The notes below the pieces were generated by a model, which was given only the letters and a program-made list of their open reading frames with translations, had not been told where the DNA came from and did not search any database. Shown in pieces: positions 26,233-34,454 of a stretch of 64,000 nucleotides of DNA. The stretch covers positions 2,773,501 through 2,837,500 of the forward strand of contig OX352322.1 of the NCBI GenBank assembly GCA_947090765.1, read 5' to 3'. The translations under genes and the position numbers were made by a program. The stretch's first letter is position 1, and each line of letters opens with the position of its first letter. This DNA is from Pseudomonas sp. MM223 (GTDB lineage Bacteria; Pseudomonadota; Gammaproteobacteria; Pseudomonadales; Pseudomonadaceae).

Positions 26233-27978
26233 TCAGGTTTCGGACACTTCGCTCGCTGCTGCCGCCTTCACCGAAGCTTTCTTCTCCTGCACCACGATAT
26301 AAAACTCTTCGCCATGCTTCACCGCCCCATACAGCACGGCCTTTTCGATCAGTTCGTTGCCGCGCAGGTGGCGCAGCATCATCGGGTCTTTACGCAGGTC
26401 GCGGTACAGCGCCAGGCACAGCAGCACCATCACCACCACAAAGGGCAGGGCCACGACGATGGTCAGGTTCTGCAGCCCGGTCAGCGCCTCGCCCGGGTCA
26501 CGCGGGTCGCCGATCGCCAGCATGATCGCCGCCACCGTCCCGGTGAGCGCCCCCCAGAAAATCACCGTGCGCCGCGATGGCGCGGTGGTACCGTGCTCCG
26601 ACAGCGTGCCCATCACCAGTGACGCCGCATCGGCACCGGAAACGAAGAAGATGCCCACCAGGATCATCACCAGTACCGAGGAGGCCGACGCCAACGGGTA
26701 GCTGTCCAGCAACTGGTACAGCGCCTGGTTGCTGTTGACTGCACCGTTGGCCAACTGGAGGGTGCCTTCACGCAGGGCGTCGATGGATGCACCGCCGAAA
26801 ATGGTGAACCACACCAGGCTGACCAGGCTCGGCACCAGCAGCACTCCGGTGACGAACTGGCGGATGGTGCGGCCGCGGCTGATGCGGGCGATGAACATGC
26901 CCACGAACGGGGTCCAGGAAATCCACCAGGCCCAGTAGAACACGGTCCAGCCGGCCAGCCAGCTGTTCATCTGGTCGCCGCCGCTGGCGTTGGTGCGGGC
27001 CATCATTTCCGGCAGCATCTTGATGTAGATGCCGATCGAGGTCGGCAGCAGATTGAGCATGAGCAGGGTAGGCCCGACCATGAACACGAACACCGCCAGC
27101 ACCAGCGCCAGCACCATGTTGGTGTTGGACAGCCACTGGATGCCCTTGCCCACACCTGACACCGCCGAGGTGACAAAGGCGATGGTCAGCAGGGTGATGA
27201 TGGCGATGTAGAACAGCTTGCCGGGGTTCTCGATCCAGCCGTTGTACTCAAGCCCGCCGGCAATTTGCAGCGCCCCCAGGCCCAACGAGGCCGCCGAGCC
27301 GAACAGCGTGGCGAAGATTGCCATCATGTCGATCAGCCGGCCGAGCGGGCCGTTGGCGTGCTTGCCGATCAACGGCCGGAATGCGGCGGATATCAGCTGC
27401 GAGCGGCCGCGGCGGTAGGTGCCGTAGGCAATCACAAGGCCGACGATGGCGTACATGGCCCAAGGGTGCAGCGTCCAGTGGAACAGGGTGGTGGCCATGG
27501 CCACCTGCATCGCTCCGCTCGTCTGCCCGGTGGCCGAGCCGGGAGGCGGGGTCACATAGTGCGACAGCGGCTCGGCAACGCCGAAGAACATCAGGCCGAT
27601 GCCCATGCCGGCGCTGAACATCATCGCTACCCAGGATACCGTGCGGAATTCTGGCTGTTCGCCATCACGGCCCAGCGGCACCCTGCCATACCGGCTGGCG
27701 GCCAGCCACAGTACGAAGACCACGAAAAGCGTCGAGGTGAGCACGAAGAACCAGCCAAAGTTGAGAATGACCCAGGATTGTGCGCTGGAGGCGCTGCTGG
27801 CGAGGCTGGCCTGGTTGAGGAAACCCCAGAGGACGAATGCGATGGCCAGGAGGCTGGTAAAACCAAAGACGATCCAGTCGAGCTTGCCCTCGAAATGCCG
27901 GTCCTGGCGAGCTTCTGCGGTTTTCGAGGGATCTGTCACGCCAAGGTCGAGTGTTTCGGTGATGTGTTCCTTTGCCAT
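26233..27978 (-). CDS. BCCT-family transporter (choline/betaine/carnitine type)
   Basis: A 581-residue transporter with about twelve transmembrane helices. Family signatures are MMFSAGMGIGLMFFGVAEPL in TM3, FHWTLHPWAMYAIVGL, and the BCCT motif YWAWWISWTPFVGMFIARIS with the Trp cage, followed by RGRTIRQF. The C-terminal cytoplasmic tail is short and ends with charged residues (VQEKKASVKAAAA). The start at 27978 is chosen because MAKEH leads into TM1 normally; the longer open frame to 28389 reads through the promoter region. BCCT carriers import quaternary ammonium or sulfonium osmolytes; choline or betaine is likely, but DMSP is also carried by some members. Confidence 0.93.
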   Translation of the reverse strand: MAKEHITETLDLGVTDPSKTAEARQDRHFEGKLDWIVFGFTSLLAIAFVLWGFLNQASLASSASSAQSWVILNFGWFFVLTSTLFVVFVLWLAASRYGRVPLGRDGEQPEFRTVSWVAMMFSAGMGIGLMFFGVAEPLSHYVTPPPGSATGQTSGAMQVAMATTLFHWTLHPWAMYAIVGLVIAYGTYRRGRSQLISAAFRPLIGKHANGPLGRLIDMMAIFATLFGSAASLGLGALQIAGGLEYNGWIENPGKLFYIAIITLLTIAFVTSAVSGVGKGIQWLSNTNMVLALVLAVFVFMVGPTLLMLNLLPTSIGIYIKMLPEMMARTNASGGDQMNSWLAGWTVFYWAWWISWTPFVGMFIARISRGRTIRQFVTGVLLVPSLVSLVWFTIFGGASIDALREGTLQLANGAVNSNQALYQLLDSYPLASASSVLVMILVGIFFVSGADAASLVMGTLSEHGTTAPSRRTVIFWGALTGTVAAIMLAIGDPRDPGEALTGLQNLTIVVALPFVVVMVLLCLALYRDLRKDPMMLRHLRGNELIEKAVLYGAVKHGEEFYIVVQEKKASVKAAAASEVSET

Positions 27979-28289
27979 GAATGATGAGGCCCCTTTGTGG
28001 TTTACCTGCACAGGCAGGCTTGTTGTTGTATGGGCTACCGAGTTCGATGACGGCCTCGGCGGGGAGATTGCCGGGCGATTATCCTGTGCCCGAATCCGCT
28101 GCTCCTGTCCCGTAAACGTCCTGGGGCGTCCATTGCGCGACCTGCCAAATACTTTTAGTTCTGGGGGCGATGGCCCTTTCCGGCTCGCGTTCTGGTACCC
28201 TGTTGACATTACCCTGGCCTGCACATCCGGGCACCGCAGAAGCGCTGCTGCTTGTGGGCCAGGCCGTACCAGGAAACGGAGATTCGTCA
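27979..28289. other. 311-bp divergent intergenic region
   Basis: It separates the BCCT gene from the small protein gene at 28290. A TTGACA box at 28203-28208 is a possible -35 element for the rightward transcript, but no good -10 hexamer stands at the right spacing. No gene, repeat or clear operator was found. Confidence 0.4.
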
Positions 28290-28607
28290 ATGGCCACTGA
28301 CCGTGTGAGCCTGATTCATTTCGATAAATTGAGCATGAGCCCTGCCGCTGCCGATCGGTTCCAGAAAGCCCTCGATGCGCTGGCAGCACTCAAGCTGCAG
28401 GACCGTTACGTGTACCTCATCGCTCCTTATCTGGGTGATATCGCTGACGCCTCCGACGCTGAGCAACTGGGCACCGCCCTGGGCCAGTGCATTCGCGTGG
28501 TTGATGAGCTGTTGGCTGCCAGGTCGGTCAGCAAAGCCAAGGCCGAAGAAGTCCGTCAGGTGTTCCAGGGCGCTGCCGAACGTGCACGGGCAGAAATGCC
28601 TGGCTGA
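28290..28607 (+). CDS. Conserved-looking small protein of unknown function
   Basis: A 105-residue, mostly helical, soluble protein with no signal peptide or membrane segment. The segments FQKALDALAALKLQDRYVYLI and AEQLGTALGQCIRVVDELLAAR look like two amphipathic helices separated by a short acidic loop. It ends in a charged helix (VSKAKAEEVRQVFQGAAER). The ATG at 28290 follows GGAAACGGAGATTCGTCA. The DUF1289 gene lies 8 bp downstream, so they are probably co-transcribed. I do not recognise a characterised family. Confidence 0.72.
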   Translation: MATDRVSLIHFDKLSMSPAAADRFQKALDALAALKLQDRYVYLIAPYLGDIADASDAEQLGTALGQCIRVVDELLAARSVSKAKAEEVRQVFQGAAERARAEMPG

Positions 28608-28615
28608 GTGGTGGC

Positions 28616-28816
28616 ATGGCCAAAGACATCGACAACCCCTGCGTCTCGTTATGCCAGCTCAACAGCGAGCTGTGCGTTAGCTGTGGCCGCACCCGTGACG
28701 AAATTCGCAAATGGCGGGGCATGAAACGCCCGGAAAAGATGGCCACCGTGCAGCGCGCGGCGACGCGCATGAAAGCTATCGCCAAGAAGGCAGCCAAGCG
28801 GCAGAATGCCGACTGA
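28616..28816 (+). CDS. DUF1289-family small cysteine-rich protein
   Basis: A 66-residue protein. The motif NPCVSLCQLNSELCVSCGRT is the DUF1289 signature: four cysteines (Cx3C...CxxC) that look like a metal or Fe-S site. The rest is a basic helix (MKRPEKMATVQRAATRMKAIAKKAAK). It sits 8 bp after the small helical protein and 50 bp before the LysE gene on the same strand. Function in this family is not established. Confidence 0.88.
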   Translation: MAKDIDNPCVSLCQLNSELCVSCGRTRDEIRKWRGMKRPEKMATVQRAATRMKAIAKKAAKRQNAD

Positions 28817-28866
28817 ACCTGCGTGCCTTGCACGCGGCCTAGCCTGATTTGCCTGACGAGCTTGAA

Positions 28867-29508
28867 ATGGACTCTCACTCGCTGTTTGCGTTTACCCTGG
28901 TCGCCGCCATTGCGATCGCCAGCCCCGGTCCCGCCACCCTGATGGCCATCAACAACAGCCTGGCCCACGGCCAGCGCAGCGCAATCTGGTCGTCGCTGGG
29001 CAATGGCTCGGGGCTGTTCTGCCTGTCGGCTGCGGCCATGCTTGGGCTGGGCGCGTTGCTGGCCAGCTCTGAAGTATTGTTCAACGGTGTGAAAATCCTC
29101 GGAGCCGGTTACCTGTTCTACCTTGGGGCGCGGCAGTTGCTGAAAAAGAGCCCGATGCTGGAGCAGGGGGCTGCCGAGGGCGCTGCCAAGGTACGGCCCA
29201 CACCGCTTAAGTTGTACAAATCGGCTTTCTTCACCGCCGTGACCAACCCCAAGGCGACCATGTTCTTCACCGCGCTGTTCCCGCAGTTCATCGACCAGGG
29301 GGCGGCGTTGTTGCCGCAGTTCCTGACCCTGACCGGGATTTTCGTGGGCTTGTCGCTTGCTTCGCTGAGCGTGTACGCCGCGCTGGCTGCTCGGGCCAAG
29401 GGTGTGCTGACCCGGCCGTCGATGTCACGCTGGGTGAGCCGCGTGGTGGGCACCACCTTTATCGGCTTTGGTGCGGCGATTCTGGCAATGCGCCGACAAG
29501 GGGCCTGA
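28867..29508 (+). CDS. LysE/RhtB-family amino-acid exporter
   Basis: A 213-residue membrane protein with about six hydrophobic segments. The N-terminal signature is FTLVAAIAIASPGPATLMAINNSLAHGQRSA in outline: the SPGPA motif with following loop is diagnostic of the LysE superfamily. Then LGNGSGLFCLSAAAMLGL and KILGAGYLFYLGARQLLKK, the conserved YLxYLG helix. The ATG at 28867 is used; the in-frame TTG at 28849 is weaker. RhtB proteins export amino acids such as homoserine, threonine or leucine; the substrate is unknown. Confidence 0.9.
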   Translation: MDSHSLFAFTLVAAIAIASPGPATLMAINNSLAHGQRSAIWSSLGNGSGLFCLSAAAMLGLGALLASSEVLFNGVKILGAGYLFYLGARQLLKKSPMLEQGAAEGAAKVRPTPLKLYKSAFFTAVTNPKATMFFTALFPQFIDQGAALLPQFLTLTGIFVGLSLASLSVYAALAARAKGVLTRPSMSRWVSRVVGTTFIGFGAAILAMRRQGA

Positions 29509-29513
29509 TACCT

Positions 29514-29531
29514 GGGGCCGCAAAGGGCCCC
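29514..29531. terminator. Short GC hairpin between convergent genes
   Basis: GGGGCC and GGCCCC pair around GCAAAG, between the LysE stop and the converging IclR-SMP30 gene. The stem is short and lacks a U-tract, so the assignment is weak. Confidence 0.35.
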
Positions 29532-29538
29532 GGCGATC

Positions 29539-31110
29539 TCAAGGCTTGGTACGCATCTGCAGCAAGCACCCCGAATCGGGTGCACTGCCCAGCACCTCCA
29601 GCTTCAACGCCTGCCGGGCGCTGGTTATGAACAGCGTGGTGCCATCTTCCCCGCCAAAACACAGGTCGGTCGGGCAGGGTACCGGCAGGCCGATCATGCG
29701 CTCCAGGTTGCCGTCGGTATCGAAGCGGGCCAGGCTCCAGCCGTCCAGCTGAGTGGTCCAGACGCCGCCCGTGGCATCCAGTGCCAAGCCGCCCAGCCGG
29801 CCCCCACCACGCGGCAGCGAGGCCAGCCTGCGCACGCTGGTGCTGCCAGGCTGCAGCAACAGGATGTCGCCTGCCTCCGGCGCCAGGGCGTACACCGCGT
29901 TGCCTTTGGCGTTCCAGCGAAAAGCGCTGACCGGTTCCGGCAACGCCCAGCCATGGCGCAGTTCGCCCTCGGCGCTGAGTTCGCCAATCAGGCAACCGCT
30001 GGCAGTTTTCCCGCACGCCCATAGCGCACCCGACGGGTGTGTGGCCAGTGCCAGCAGGCGGCTGCCGAGCAAATCCTGCCGAGGGTGTTCGTGGCCGTTC
30101 CAGTCGATCAATGACCAACCGCCAGCCTGGGCCACGAGCAAACCATCGGCGTGCAGTTCCATACCGCGTACGGGCAGGTCCAGGCGGCTCAGCAGGCGGC
30201 TGCTGTGGCCATCCCAGCAATGGATGGCCGGTGCCAGGGTGTCGGCCCAGTACAACCGTTGCTGGCCGGCATGCCAGCGCGGGAACGCCCCGTGGAATGC
30301 CCATGGCCCAGGCAGCACGCTGACCTCGCCCCCGGCGTGTGGTGCGTTGCCTGGGCGTAACTGTTCACCTACCCGGCGTGCGGCCTCGGCCAGTTCCGGG
30401 CCTAGCAGTGTCAGGCGCTCCAGGGTAAGGCGGTAGGCCGGCCCGGCGACGCTCAGGGCACCGCGTACCTGGCCTTGCTTGTCGATGATCGGCGCGGCGA
30501 CGCAGCGAATGCCCAGGCGGATTTCTTCATCGTCCAGCGCGTAGCCCCGGGCCTGGGTGATTTGCAACTCGGCCAACAGCCTGCGGCGGTCGGTGATGGT
30601 CAGGGGCGTCAGTGGGGCCAGCACCAGGCCTTTGAGGATTTCGTCGCGTGCCGAGGGCGTCAGTGCCGAGAGTATCGCCTTGCCTTGCCCGGTGCAGTAC
30701 ACCGGCTTGCCCTGGCCCAGGCTGGCCGCCGAGCGCTGGGTGTGGGCGCCTTCGCAGCGTTCCAGCGACAGCACCTGGTTACCGTCGAGCACGGCCAGGT
30801 ACGAGGTTTCGCCGGTCAGGTCGCGCAGGGCGCGCAGTTCTTCGCTGGCCGCCGCCACCAGGTCCGGTTCCAGGTAGGCGTTGCGCACCATTTCCAGGTA
30901 GTTGAAGCCCAGCCTATAGACCTTGCGGGTAGGGTCGCGGCGGATCATGCCCCGTTCCACCAGCGTGGCGATGATGCGGTACAGCGTGGTGCGTGGCAGC
31001 GGCACCTGTTCGGCCAGCTCGGCCTGGCTGATGCCGCTGGCACTTGCACCAATGGCCTGGAGCACATCCAGGGCTTTCTCCAGTGCTGCGGTGCCTTCAC
31101 CTGTTTTCAT
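29539..31110 (-). CDS. IclR-family regulator fused to an SMP-30/gluconolactonase-like domain
   Basis: A 523-residue fusion. Residues 1-250 are an IclR regulator: winged helix LDVLQAIGASASGISQAELAE, then TTLYRIIATLVERGMI, followed by the IclR ligand domain (SLERCEGAHTQRSAASLGQGKPVYCTGQGKAILS). From about 250 the sequence changes to a six-bladed SMP-30 propeller, with RLYWADTLAPAIHCWD, GGRLGGLALDATGGVWTTQL and PCPTDLCFGGEDGTTLFITSA; the last has the usual D and G of the metal-site loop. SMP-30 proteins hydrolyse sugar lactones. The gene is divergent from the sugar-acid operon at 31283, which it probably controls. The start at 31110 is preferred; the extension to 31299 reads through the promoter. 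Confidence 0.88.
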   Translation of the reverse strand: MKTGEGTAALEKALDVLQAIGASASGISQAELAEQVPLPRTTLYRIIATLVERGMIRRDPTRKVYRLGFNYLEMVRNAYLEPDLVAAASEELRALRDLTGETSYLAVLDGNQVLSLERCEGAHTQRSAASLGQGKPVYCTGQGKAILSALTPSARDEILKGLVLAPLTPLTITDRRRLLAELQITQARGYALDDEEIRLGIRCVAAPIIDKQGQVRGALSVAGPAYRLTLERLTLLGPELAEAARRVGEQLRPGNAPHAGGEVSVLPGPWAFHGAFPRWHAGQQRLYWADTLAPAIHCWDGHSSRLLSRLDLPVRGMELHADGLLVAQAGGWSLIDWNGHEHPRQDLLGSRLLALATHPSGALWACGKTASGCLIGELSAEGELRHGWALPEPVSAFRWNAKGNAVYALAPEAGDILLLQPGSTSVRRLASLPRGGGRLGGLALDATGGVWTTQLDGWSLARFDTDGNLERMIGLPVPCPTDLCFGGEDGTTLFITSARQALKLEVLGSAPDSGCLLQMRTKP

Positions 31111-31168
31111 TGTTTTCCCACCCTTTGGAACTCGGCCGTGTGAGCGTACAGAATGCCCCTTTCTCGGG

Positions 31169-31234
31169 GGAATTTCCGCCATAGAATCGGCCTCAGCAGG
31201 GCTTGCAACGAAGATGTGTTCCACATCGTGGGAA
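31169..31234. promoter_or_regulatory. Candidate IclR operators in the divergent promoter
   Basis: Two motifs lie between the IclR gene and the RraA-like gene: GGAATTTCC (31169-31177), a perfect short palindrome, and TTCCACATCGTGGGAA (31219-31234), with CCAC/GTGG arms. IclR proteins often bind GGAA/TTCC half-sites. A related GGAATTTTCC occurs at 42111, upstream of module 2. Binding is inference. Confidence 0.3.
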
Positions 31235-31282
31235 TTCGCCCTTGCAGCCCATTGGATGAACCCGCAAGGAGAACCTACAACA

Positions 31283-32092
31283 ATGTCCGTCATCCACAAC
31301 TACGCCGATGCCCACGAAAGCGTCTCCGGCAAGCAGGTCGAAGTCAGCGACGCAGTGCTGGCCAAGCTTGCCACCTGCAGCAGCGGCTCGCTGACTACCC
31401 AATTGTTCAAACGCGGCTTCCGCCAACCGGCACTGGTCGGCCTGCGTGCCATGACCCACGGCGTCAAGCCGTTCGCCGGCCGTGCTTTCACCATGCGTTT
31501 CATCCCGGCCCGTGAAGACATCGACACCTATTCGACCATGACCACCAAGCCCAACGACGACAACCTGCAATGGGTGGGCGTGGAGCAGATCAGGCCTGGC
31601 GACGTACTCGTGATCGACAGCCGTAACGACCCGGCAGCCGCCTCGGCTGGCAACATCCTGGTGACCCGCCTGCTGGCCCGTGGTGCCAAGGCCATCGTCA
31701 CTGACGGCGCCCTGCGTGACGGCAGCGAAATTGCCGCCATGAGCCTGCCGGCCTATGCCCGCGAGATTACCGCCACCACACGCATTTCCTACCACCACGT
31801 GGCCGACCTGCAAGTGCCGATCGGTTGCGCCGGGGTGGCTGTGTACCCGGGTGACATCATCGTAGGCGACGCCGACGGCCTGACCGTGGTACCGGCGCAC
31901 CTGGCTGAAGAACTGGCAGAGGTGTGCAGCGTGCAGGACGACATCGAAAACTACCTGGCCATGCGCATTGCCTCGGGCGAAGCGCTGTGGGGCGTGTACC
32001 CGCCGAGCCCGGCGTCGGTGTCCGACTATCACGCCTGGGTTGCAGCCGGGCGCCCGGCAATTGCGTCGATCATCGATAAGCAGGAGGGCTGA
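31283..32092 (+). CDS. RraA-like family protein (probable aldolase/decarboxylase)
   Basis: A 269-residue member of the RraA/HMG-aldolase fold. The diagnostic metal and pyruvate site is IVTDGALRDGSEIAAM, with the conserved G-x-x-RD, and the later PGDIIVGDADGLTVVP. In catalysis-competent relatives this fold splits 4-hydroxy-2-oxo acids to pyruvate or oxaloacetate; RraA itself instead inhibits RNase E. The longer N- and C-terminal extensions and the operon position with a semialdehyde dehydrogenase and uronate dehydrogenase favour a catabolic enzyme. The start at 31283 follows AAGGAGAACCTACAAC. The next gene starts 3 bp after the stop. Confidence 0.85.
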   Translation: MSVIHNYADAHESVSGKQVEVSDAVLAKLATCSSGSLTTQLFKRGFRQPALVGLRAMTHGVKPFAGRAFTMRFIPAREDIDTYSTMTTKPNDDNLQWVGVEQIRPGDVLVIDSRNDPAAASAGNILVTRLLARGAKAIVTDGALRDGSEIAAMSLPAYAREITATTRISYHHVADLQVPIGCAGVAVYPGDIIVGDADGLTVVPAHLAEELAEVCSVQDDIENYLAMRIASGEALWGVYPPSPASVSDYHAWVAAGRPAIASIIDKQEG

Positions 32093-32095
32093 GCC

Positions 32096-32542
32096 ATGGC
32101 CGAGCACAAGCATGCACAACTGATTCGTCGCTACTTCGAGGCTTGCAACGAAGGCGACTACGACAAGCTGGTGTCCTGCTTCACCCCGGACGCGGTGCAT
32201 TACTTCCCGTCCGGGTTGCCGGAAATTCCGTGGCGTACGGCCGACACCATCGCCCGCAAGTGGGTGTGGTGTGTGCAGAACCTGGGGTCGCAGTGGACCA
32301 TCGAGAAGATCCTGGTCAGCCACGACAGCAACGAAGCGGTGATCGAGTGGACCCACTGGAAAAGCAAGCTGGGTACCGCGTTGCGTGGGGACGAGTGGTA
32401 CGTGTTCGATGAGCAGAGCGGGTTGATCAAGGAGATTCGTGCTTATTACGCATCGCCTGCTGACAAGGACGTGGTGATCAACGAGCTGGTCGATTTCGAT
32501 TATGTCGGCCGCGGGTATCACCTGGAGCCGAAGGCGCGTTAA
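32096..32542 (+). CDS. NTF2-like/SnoaL-type protein
   Basis: A 148-residue cone-fold protein. It opens LIRRYFEACNEGDYDKLVSCFTPDAVHYFP, the standard SnoaL/NTF2 first helix-loop-strand, followed by SNEAVIEWTHWKSKLG and the last strand IKEIRAYYASP. It begins 3 bp after the RraA-like gene, so they are co-translated. Some members are isomerases, lactonases or hydrolases; others are only ligand-binding. Polar residues in the pocket (H, D and several W) are consistent with catalysis on a sugar-acid intermediate, but no reaction can be assigned. Confidence 0.8.
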   Translation: MAEHKHAQLIRRYFEACNEGDYDKLVSCFTPDAVHYFPSGLPEIPWRTADTIARKWVWCVQNLGSQWTIEKILVSHDSNEAVIEWTHWKSKLGTALRGDEWYVFDEQSGLIKEIRAYYASPADKDVVINELVDFDYVGRGYHLEPKAR

Positions 32543-32556
32543 GGCCACCGGCCTCT

Positions 32557-32620
32557 TCGCGGGGCAAGCCCGCTCCTGCAAGGGCCGCGCTGTACTTGTA
32601 GGAGCGGGCTTGCCCCGCGA
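32557..32620. repeat. Inverted REP pair within the operon
   Basis: Arms 32557-32581 and 32596-32620 (TCGCGGGGCAAGCCCGCTCC and complement, one mismatch) form a 25-bp stem-loop. It lies in the 111-bp gap between the NTF2-like gene and the aldehyde dehydrogenase gene, and may separate transcripts or protect the upstream mRNA. Confidence 0.8.
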
Positions 32621-32653
32621 ATGGCCGTACCGCAATTGTTGAAGGAGCTCCTC

Positions 32654-34060
32654 ATGACCACCCCGCAGAACCCGAATTTCGCCGCCATCGACACAGTCGT
32701 CGACCAAGCGGCCGCCGCCGCCGACTTCTGGGCCGAGTCCAGTGCCACCCAACGTGCCAACCTGCTAGGCGGCCTGGCCGATGCGCTAGAGCAGCAACAA
32801 GCCGAACTGGTCGCCATCGCCGACCGCGAAAGCGGCCTGGGCGAAGCGCGCCTGAACGGCGAAGTGGCGCGCACTGCCTTCCAGCTACGCGGCTTCGCCA
32901 GCGAAGTGGAAGCCGGAGTGCCGTATCGCCAGGTCGATGATCAGGCCATTGCCGGCGCCCCGCCTGCCGGTCGCCCCCGCCTGACCCGCGTGCAGCGTGC
33001 ACTGGGCCCGGTGGCGATGTTCTCGGCCAGCAACTTCCCGTTCGCTTTCTCGGTGCTGGGCGGTGACACGGCCTCGGCCTTGGCTGCCGGTTGCCCGGTG
33101 GTGATCAAGCCGCACTCCGGCCACCCGGAACTTTCCCGCGTTGTATTTGCCCTGGCCGCTGGCGTGGTGCGCGCCCAGGGCCTGCCGGAAGGCGTGCTGA
33201 CCCTTGCCCAAGCGCCTGACCGCGCCACCGGTACCTACCTGGTGCAGCACCCGGCAATTGCCGCGGTGGCTTTCACCGGTTCCTACCAGGGCGGTAAAGC
33301 CCTTTGGCAGGCGGCCAATGACCGCGCTCGCCCTGTGCCGTTCTTTGGCGAACTGGGTTCGATCAACCCGCTGGTGGCCTTGCCGGCAGCGCTGGAAAAG
33401 GACAGTGAAAACCTGGCCAGAACCTTGGCGGCCTCGATCACCCTCGGTTGCGGGCAGTTTTGTACCAGCCCAGGCGTGATCGTGTTGCTAGATTCGCCGC
33501 ACAGCCAGCGCTTCGTCGCCCAACTGGCCGAAGCCATTGCGCCGATCACCACGCACCGTATGCTCACCCCGGGCATGCAGCAGGGTTTCGAAGCCGCTGC
33601 CGCCCTGGTTGCTGCCAACGCCACGCCGGTGTTCACCGCGCATGCCGATGGCGCCGGCCCGGCACCACGCCTGTTCACCACCGATGCCGCCGCGTTCATC
33701 GCCAACGCCCACCTGCGTGAAGAGATGTTCGGCCCCGCCGCGCTGGTCGTCACCGCGCAGTCGGTTACCCAGGTTGCCGAAGTACTCGACGCCGTGGGTG
33801 GCACCCTGACTACCACATTGTGGGGCCTGGACGCCGACAGCGAAGACAATCGCCAACTGCTGCGCGCTGCCCAGCGAGTGTCCGGGCGGGTGCTGTTCAC
33901 GGGTGTGCCGACCGGTGTTGCCGTGTGCCACGCCCAACAGCACGGCGGGCCATGGCCTTCGTCCACCGCCCCGCAGACCACCTCGGTAGGCTATGCCGCC
34001 ATCGAGCGCTTCCTGCGCCCGGTGGCCCTGCAGGACGCACCGGCCTGGGTGCTGGGTTGA
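32654..34060 (+). CDS. Aldehyde dehydrogenase, probable 2,5-dioxovalerate (ketoglutarate semialdehyde) dehydrogenase
   Basis: A 468-residue ALDH. The cofactor loop FTGSYQGGK lies near 207-215, the general base is E233 in FGELGS, and the nucleophile is C270 in LGCGQFCTSPG. The segment FSASNFPFAFSVLGGDTASALAAGCPVV is typical of the short, NADP-leaning KGSADH III clade rather than of betaine or succinate semialdehyde enzymes. The length and late GPWPSSTAPQTTSVG segment also fit that clade. It would oxidise 2-oxoglutarate semialdehyde to 2-oxoglutarate, the last step of aldarate and uronate oxidation. The start at 32654 follows AAGGAGCTCCTC. Family confidence is high, clade moderate. Confidence 0.85.
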   Translation: MTTPQNPNFAAIDTVVDQAAAAADFWAESSATQRANLLGGLADALEQQQAELVAIADRESGLGEARLNGEVARTAFQLRGFASEVEAGVPYRQVDDQAIAGAPPAGRPRLTRVQRALGPVAMFSASNFPFAFSVLGGDTASALAAGCPVVIKPHSGHPELSRVVFALAAGVVRAQGLPEGVLTLAQAPDRATGTYLVQHPAIAAVAFTGSYQGGKALWQAANDRARPVPFFGELGSINPLVALPAALEKDSENLARTLAASITLGCGQFCTSPGVIVLLDSPHSQRFVAQLAEAIAPITTHRMLTPGMQQGFEAAAALVAANATPVFTAHADGAGPAPRLFTTDAAAFIANAHLREEMFGPAALVVTAQSVTQVAEVLDAVGGTLTTTLWGLDADSEDNRQLLRAAQRVSGRVLFTGVPTGVAVCHAQQHGGPWPSSTAPQTTSVGYAAIERFLRPVALQDAPAWVLG

Positions 34061-34073
34061 GGAGGGCAGGGCG

Positions 34074-34367
34074 ATGATGCGACATATCGTGCTGTTCCGC
34101 CGCCTGCCGGGCGTCGACGTACAGCCTGAGCGGGAAGCGGCACTGGTGGCGCGCATGCGCGACCTCACGGAGGAAATCGACTTCATCCGCGACTGGCGGG
34201 TAGCGGCCAACGAGCTGGACCGGCCGATCTGCTGGGACTATATCCTTGAGTCCAGCTTCGACGATGCCGCTGCGGTACAGCGTTACCTGCCACACCCGGC
34301 GCACCAGGCCTTGGTCGCCGACCTCAAGCAGTACTTCGAGTGGGTGGCAGTGGATTACAGCGTCTAG
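34074..34367 (+). CDS. Dabb-family (stress-responsive A/B barrel) small protein
   Basis: A 97-residue dimeric ferredoxin-like barrel. It opens MMRHIVLFRRLPGVD, has the helix EREAALVARMRDLTEEIDFIRDWRV, and ends HPAHQALVADLKQYFEWVAVDYSV; the AHQxL...DY pattern is diagnostic of Dabb. ATGs at 34074 and 34077 are both possible after GGAGGGCAGGGCG. It lies 13 bp after the semialdehyde dehydrogenase gene in the same operon. Members bind or cyclise small ligands, but no activity is known for this type. Confidence 0.85.
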   Translation: MMRHIVLFRRLPGVDVQPEREAALVARMRDLTEEIDFIRDWRVAANELDRPICWDYILESSFDDAAAVQRYLPHPAHQALVADLKQYFEWVAVDYSV

Positions 34368-34454
34368 ACCCCTGATCAGCGCTTGGCCCGCTGGCTGGGG
34401 CCAGGCGCTATAACAAAAAAGATCCGGCATCACAGGTGCCGGGCGGAGTCGTAC

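Noticed and set aside
27979..28389. N-terminal extension of the BCCT gene to 28389
   Set aside because: It overlaps the divergent small gene and lacks transporter character; the start at 27978 gives a normal BCCT N-terminus.
31111..31299. N-terminal extension of the IclR-SMP30 gene to 31299
   Set aside because: It would read through the divergent promoter and add about 63 residues with no family counterpart; the start at 31110 fits IclR proteins.
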